Of a stretch of DNA of 9,440 nt, positions 6,578 to 9,440 are shown piece after piece; within the stretch, counting starts at the first letter, position 1; every line of letters starts with the position of its first letter. Under the pieces are notes generated by a model that saw only the letters and a list, made by a program, of their open reading frames with translations, made no database searches and was not told the DNA's origin. The stretch is from NCBI GenBank assembly GCA_031549965.1, contig JAVBPB010000127.1, positions 1 to 9,440 on the forward strand. Reading direction: 5' to 3'. The position numbers were made by a program, and so were the translations under genes. Origin of the DNA: JAVBPB01 sp031549965. GTDB lineage: Bacteria > Bacillota > Clostridia > Lachnospirales > Lachnospiraceae.

Positions 6578-6614
6578 AAAACAACTAAGCAACCACAAGT
6601 TTAGTTGTTTTTTT
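6578..6614 (+). terminator. Rho-independent terminator of the TA operon
   Basis: AAAACAACTAA (6578-6588) pairs perfectly with TTAGTTGTTTT (6601-6611) around a 12-base loop, and seven T residues follow (6608-6614). It closes the toxin-antitoxin transcript. Confidence 0.8.
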
Positions 6615-6657
6615 ATGCTTAAAATTATGGAAACAGAGGTTTAAATATGGAAAGATA

Positions 6658-7173
6658 ATGTTAATTGGTGTGCTTTTTACTGGATATTTTATTTACAGTA
6701 TTAAGGTGGCTTCAATACGTGAAAATGAAGAAATAAAAAATAGAATAATAATTAAAGAAAAAAAATATGAGTGTATAGATAATGGAAACCCAAAACTAAC
6801 GCTAATCATTGAAAATGGTGAGGAAGACAAATTCTATGACTATACAGGAATATATGGTTATCCAAATTATCTTTTTAGAACAGATACAAAGCAAAAATGG
6901 ACAAACGAATATACAAATAATAATTTTTGTATCTTAGGTTCAAACACTGATATAGATTATTTTTCAGAAGAATTAATTGATAGAAAAGAGCTGGGTTTGA
7001 AGTTAAGGAGACAAATGGAATTATTAGCAGGAGATACTTCAATTACTAATCGTAAATTTTTTAAACAGGTGCGTTTCTTTAATCTTTGGTTTGCCAATGA
7101 GGACATGGGAACAATTAATTTAAAGCTTACAGAAGAACTTCAAGCATTAATATTGGCAATTATAAAAAAATAG
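6658..7173 (+). CDS. Unrecognised membrane-anchored protein (about 171 aa)
   Basis: I do not recognise this protein. It has one N-terminal hydrophobic segment (LIGVLFTGYFIYSI, residues 2-15), then a charged region and an outer or soluble domain rich in Tyr, Asn and Glu. A more basic C-terminal part contains RKELGLKLRRQMELLAGD. The start is uncertain. ATG 6658 has only a GGAAAG at 6649-6654, 3 bases away. The frame is open upstream to the terminator and would add KLWKQRFKYGKI, a plausible positively charged flank of a membrane helix, but there is no start codon in that frame. An ATG at 6627 with ATGGAAACAGAGG would be in frame if one G were removed, so the original start may have been lost to a one-base insertion. 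It lies between the TA cassette and a relaxase-like fragment. Confidence 0.55.
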   Translation: MLIGVLFTGYFIYSIKVASIRENEEIKNRIIIKEKKYECIDNGNPKLTLIIENGEEDKFYDYTGIYGYPNYLFRTDTKQKWTNEYTNNNFCILGSNTDIDYFSEELIDRKELGLKLRRQMELLAGDTSITNRKFFKQVRFFNLWFANEDMGTINLKLTEELQALILAIIKK

Positions 7174-7334
7174 AAAACTATAATAAGACCATTCCTTTAT
7201 GTGCAGTTGCACATGTAGATGAAGAAACAACCCATATTCATTTTATGTATTATATTAAGCATGAGTATAAGGTAGCAGGGCATATTAGAGAAATATTAAA
7301 TGATTTGGAATTTAATAACTCAGAGTTATTATAG
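7173..7334 (+). pseudogene. Relaxase-like fragment with an HxDExxxHxH motif
   Basis: Frame 3 from about 7173 to TAG 7332-7334 has no start codon with a ribosome binding site, but encodes IPLCAVAHVDEETTHIHFMY. The motif H-V-D-E-E-T-T-H-I-H (histidines at 7212, 7233 and 7239) resembles the metal-binding HUH motif of MobV/Pre-type plasmid mobilisation relaxases (HxDExxPHxH), with Thr in place of Pro. The N-terminal catalytic residues and all of the C-terminal part are absent, and the 23 residues before the stop are unlike anything I know. It is most likely a remnant of a mobilisation gene. A chance resemblance or another HUH family (rolling-circle Rep) is possible. Confidence 0.4.
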
Positions 7335-7348
7335 GACAAGTTGTCCTA
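7332..7348. promoter_or_regulatory. Palindromic operator-like site 1 (AGGACAA-G-TTGTCCT)
   Basis: TAGGACAA-G-TTGTCCTA is a perfect 17-bp palindrome with 8-base arms and one central base. It recurs with longer arms 70 bases downstream (centre 7340 to centre 7410). It overlaps the stop codon of the relaxase-like remnant. A T-rich tail is lacking, so it is not a terminator. A dimeric repressor site is the simplest reading, with the binding protein unknown. Confidence 0.6.
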
Positions 7349-7399
7349 AGGTTGAAGCAATAAAGTTTTGTATTCAAAATTGAGTTTCATAGAATTATG

Positions 7400-7420
7400 T
7401 ATAGGACAACTTGTCCTATA
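7400..7420. promoter_or_regulatory. Palindromic operator-like site 2 (AGGACAA-C-TTGTCCT)
   Basis: The arms TATAGGACAA and TTGTCCTATA flank a single C, giving a perfect 21-bp palindrome. The core is the reverse complement of site 1. It lies 66 bases before the pcfB start and 33 bases before its GGAGG, where a promoter and operator would be expected. No convincing -35/-10 pair could be chosen near it. Confidence 0.65.
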
Positions 7421-7486
7421 GTTAAAATAATATGGATACCAAAGAATTTGAAAGGAGGTAGGGCTGATACATTCAGCTTAATTAGT

Positions 7487-7849
7487 ATGGAAGAAGAAGT
7501 TACACAAAAAACAATTGCTTTTAGTGTCAGGAGAACTAAATTAACAGCAGATGTATTAAAAGACATATTAAAAAAGTTTTTAAATGAACAAAGGAAAAAC
7601 AATACTAATCCATATAGTAAAGGAAAGCAAACATTAAAGGAATTAATGGCACATAATACAGGTGTGTCAAACATTGAAATTAATGATACTAATATTAAAG
7701 CTTTTGAGCGTGTTGCTAAGAAGTATGGTATTGATTTTGCAGTCAAAAAAGAGCAATCTGGAAACCCACCTAAATATCTGGTGTTTTTTAAGGGCAGAGA
7801 TACAGAAGTATTAAATCAGGCTTTTAAAGAGTTTGTAGGAAATGAATGA
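7487..7849 (+). CDS. pcfB: PcfB-family (DUF3801) conjugation accessory protein
   Basis: This 120-residue protein matches the DUF3801/PcfB family. Its start MEEEVTQKTIAFSVRRTKL, the middle KGKQTLKELMAHNTGVSNIE and the end PPKYLVFFKGRDTEVLNQAF are all as expected. In enterococcal pCF10 PcfB is needed for conjugation and normally sits just before the VirD4-type coupling protein, as in Tn1549-like elements. The family N-terminus fixes the start at ATG 7487. The only good ribosome binding site, GGAGG at 7454-7458, is 28 bases upstream, which is unusually far. An upstream in-frame ATG (7397) would run through palindrome 2 and has no site. The stop TGA overlaps an ATG (7846) that probably once began the coupling-protein gene. 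The gene is intact. Confidence 0.9.
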   Translation: MEEEVTQKTIAFSVRRTKLTADVLKDILKKFLNEQRKNNTNPYSKGKQTLKELMAHNTGVSNIEINDTNIKAFERVAKKYGIDFAVKKEQSGNPPKYLVFFKGRDTEVLNQAFKEFVGNE

Positions 7850-7887
7850 AGCATATGAAATGGGTAAAAACTGTTAGGAGGATAAAA

Positions 7888-8262
7888 ATGACTATTGCAG
7901 AAGTTAGCAAAATTTATGGTTTATCACCTGATACCCTCCGTTACTATGAACGTATTGGGCTAATTCCAACTGTAAGCCGTTCCCAAGGTGGCAATCGCGA
8001 CTATAGCGAAGATGACTGCAAATGGGTGGAGTTTGCAAAATGTATGCGTGGTGCTGGACTTCCTATTGAGTCAATGATTGAGTATGTTTCGCTGTTTCAA
8101 CAGGGCAATGCAACGAAAGAAACAAGGAAACAGATACTTGTTGAACAAAGAGATTTACTTGCAGATAGAATTTCCGAGATGCAGGCTACTTTAGCAAGAC
8201 TGAATACCAAAATCGAACATTATGAAGAAGTAATTGTTTCTGTTGAAAAAGAATTGAAGTAG
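7888..8262 (+). CDS. MerR-family transcriptional regulator
   Basis: This 124-residue regulator has an N-terminal winged helix-turn-helix (MTIAEVSKIYGLSPDTLRYYERIGLI, residues 1-26), the wing with GGNRDYSEDD (36-45), and a C-terminal dimerising coiled coil (about 84-120, RISEMQATLARLNTKIEHYE). No cysteine cluster for metal binding is present, so it is like the AdhR/aldehyde- or stress-type MerR proteins rather than a metal sensor. ATG 7888 has TTAGGAGG at 7874-7881. A longer in-frame start at 7846 coincides with the pcfB stop and is probably left over from another gene. Its base composition is higher than that of the flanking genes (29/60 G+C in 7981-8040). The gene normally regulated by such a protein is missing here, since a terminator follows. 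Confidence 0.9.
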   Translation: MTIAEVSKIYGLSPDTLRYYERIGLIPTVSRSQGGNRDYSEDDCKWVEFAKCMRGAGLPIESMIEYVSLFQQGNATKETRKQILVEQRDLLADRISEMQATLARLNTKIEHYEEVIVSVEKELK

Positions 8263-8286
8263 GTATATATGTAATCTAGCCTAACC

Positions 8287-8328
8287 AAATCCCCCAAACG
8301 GCAAGACGTCACCGTTTGGGGGATTTTT
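8287..8328 (+). terminator. Strong rho-independent terminator after merR
   Basis: AAATCCCCCAAACGG (8287-8301) pairs perfectly over 15 bp with CCGTTTGGGGGATTT (8312-8326), with a 10-base loop containing GACGTC, and a run of five T (8324-8328). It is nearly symmetric, with A residues on the other side, so it may work on both strands. Confidence 0.92.
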
Positions 8329-8361
8329 ATATACAATCAAAACAACAAGGAGTGATTACAA

Positions 8362-8974
8362 ATGCAAGGAATTAAATCATTGTCCGTTATAGACGGCAAA
8401 AGCCTGTTGGCGCTTGATGTTGAGCCGCCAAAGTTTATCATTGCTCGTTTTCTTCCAGTCGGTCTGCATATCCTTTCGGGAAGTGCTAAAATCGGCAAGT
8501 CGTGGCTGTCGCTGTGGATATGTCAGCAAGTATCTTTAGGCGAGATGGTTTGGGAGTTTGAAACTCTGAAATGCGGTACACTTTACCTTGCCCTGGAAGA
8601 TACCGTTGACCGCCTACAAGGGGTCGTTGATAGGACAGCTTGAAAAATTCATGATTGAACATACCGATACAGGGTTGATTGTTATTGATACACTTCAACG
8701 TGTCCGTGGCATGGTTAGTACAGAGAAGAACGCCTATGCCAATGATTACCATGAAATAGGCTTGTTAAAGGCTTTTGCAGACAAGTACAAGATTGCTGTG
8801 TTACTTATCCATCATGTTCGTAAAATGCCCGATAGCGACCCTTTTAACATGGTTTCGGGGTCTGTTGGCATTATTGGTGCGGTTGATAGTATGTATGTCT
8901 TGGAAAAGGACAAACGCACGGAAAATAAAGCTATTCTTCATGTGACAGGTCGTGACATCGAGGATAACGCCTAA
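8362..8974 (+). pseudogene. RepA-like AAA_25 ATPase/helicase gene, frameshifted and truncated
   Basis: The gene begins well, with AAGGAG at 8347-8352 and ATG 8362. It is of the RepA/DnaB-like ATPase family of mobile elements. The Walker A motif GSAKIGKS is at residues 40-47, and LYLALEDTVDRLQ follows. That frame then ends after VVDRTA at TGA 8641-8643. From about 8621 the family continues in the next frame: QLEKFMIEHTDTGLIVIDT (Walker B), then AVLLIHHVRKMP and GAVDSMYVLEKDKR, ending in LHVTGRDIEDNA and TAA. The conserved stretch usually found between LEDxxxRLQ and the QLExF helix, roughly 25-30 residues, is absent. A deletion of a length not divisible by three thus explains both the shift and the gap. 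The 3' end is lost at the join to the VirD4 remnant near 8962-8972. The product is surely non-functional. Confidence 0.85.
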
Positions 8975-9341
8975 AACTGATGAAAATGGTAAATATATAA
9001 AAGATATCAAAGGAAAAGTAATATATGAACCTTATAAAATTAAAGTTCTGAATACCATCAACTTTAAAAAATCTATGCACTATAACCCTTTTGTATATAT
9101 ACGAAGCGAAAAAGATATTCTAAAACTTGTAACAACAATTATTGCAAATACTAAAGGAGAAGGTCAGCAATCAGGAGAAGACTTTTGGGTGAAGGCTGAA
9201 AAATTATATTATTGTGCATTAATAGGCTATATCTGGTATGAAGGTAGAGAGGAAGAAAAGAACTTCATTACACTTTTAGAAATGATTTTTGATAAGCTAA
9301 AACATATCAAGAGTAGTTTTATATACCCTATAAGAAAATAA
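8970..9341 (+). pseudogene. Internal fragment of a VirD4/TraG-type coupling protein gene
   Basis: From about 8970 the + strand encodes KTDENGKYIKDIKGKVIYEP, then KVLNTINFKKSMHYNPFVYI, RSEKDILKLV, ANTKGEG and AEKLYYCALIGYIWYE. This is the conserved middle of the VirD4-like type IV secretion coupling ATPase of Tn1549-like elements. The membrane segments and Walker A (GSGTGKT) that should precede it are missing, replaced by the MerR-RepA stretch. The frame opens from a GTG (8952) inside RepA sequence and has no ribosome binding site. After FITLLEMI the homology fades and the frame stops at TAA 9339-9341, well before the Walker B region expected. It is a relic. An intact copy may exist elsewhere in the element. 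Confidence 0.85.
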
Positions 9342-9377
9342 TATTTATTTTGCATTGTACATAGTGATTTTACATAA

Positions 9378-9440
9378 ATGCTAAAAGGCATAGATGAAAA
9401 TGAAAAACTAAACTCAACAATCATTAGCGTAGGTCAGAAA
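9378..9440 (+). other. Open stretch running off the window end
   Basis: From ATG 9378 the frame is open for 21 codons to the window edge (MLKGIDENEKLNSTIISVGQ...). It is in the same frame as the VirD4 fragment but separated from it by two stops (9339 and 9375). There is no ribosome binding site. The piece KLNSTIISVG is faintly like the KTLxSIIISCGARL region of coupling proteins, so it could be more of the decayed gene. Too short to decide. Confidence 0.25.

Noticed and set aside
7387..7746. Minus-strand 119-residue open frame opposite pcfB
   Set aside because: It is hydrophobic only as the complement of an Lys/Asn-rich gene. The + strand protein is a clear family member.
7846..7887. Longer MerR start at 7846
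   Set aside because: MerR proteins begin at the helix-turn-helix, and TTAGGAGG sits directly before ATG 7888. The 7846 ATG is more likely the old start of the gene that followed pcfB.
8952..9341. An intact 129-residue protein starting at GTG 8952
   Set aside because: The first codons are RepA-derived in another frame, there is no ribosome binding site, and the rest is an internal VirD4 piece.

Overview
The window is AT-rich DNA (most lines sampled are about 27-33% G+C) with strong AGGAGG ribosome binding sites, TTG as well as ATG starts, and gene families typical of integrative and conjugative elements of gut Clostridia. It most likely comes from an integrative/conjugative element or related integrative plasmid in a Bacillota (Clostridia, probably Lachnospiraceae-like) genome. 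No ordinary host chromosomal gene was recognised. All genes lie on the + strand.

Layout. 1-1619 is a recombination end: the tail of an unidentified gene, an unrecognised 83-residue gene, and a complete Tn916-type tyrosine integrase. 1620-2141 is a non-coding junction. It holds a hairpin at the integrase stop, three direct TTGGTRC sites on the + strand, three matching sites on the - strand, and a rho-independent terminator. This looks like an attachment region with integrase arm sites. 2142-5971 is a maintenance block: a DUF6075-type gene broken by an in-frame stop, a small DUF3970-like gene, ParA, ParB, a RepA_N initiator carrying seven 24-bp repeats (a probable origin inside the gene), and a DUF6050-like membrane protein. 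6016-6614 is a compact RelE/ParE toxin-antitoxin cassette with its own promoter and terminator. 6658-7173 encodes an unrecognised membrane-anchored protein.

7173-9440 is the start of a transfer region and is heavily rearranged. It contains a relaxase-like fragment, two copies of a long palindrome that look like operators, an intact PcfB-type gene (DUF3801), a MerR-family regulator with a strong terminator, a RepA-like ATPase gene broken by an internal deletion and frameshift, and an internal piece of a VirD4/TraG coupling-protein gene without its N-terminus or C-terminus. The MerR-RepA stretch is clearly richer in G+C (29/60 in two sampled lines against 16/60 in the VirD4 remnant). It sits where the 5' part of the coupling-protein gene should be, so it is probably foreign DNA that replaced it.

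Together, the integration, partition, replication and toxin-antitoxin functions look intact while the visible transfer genes are decaying. The element may therefore persist and replicate but be unable to transfer itself, unless intact copies lie outside the window. No wholly new system could be demonstrated. The best leads are the integrase-par junction with its TTGGTRY sites, the paired palindromes ahead of pcfB, and the repeat-bearing rep gene.
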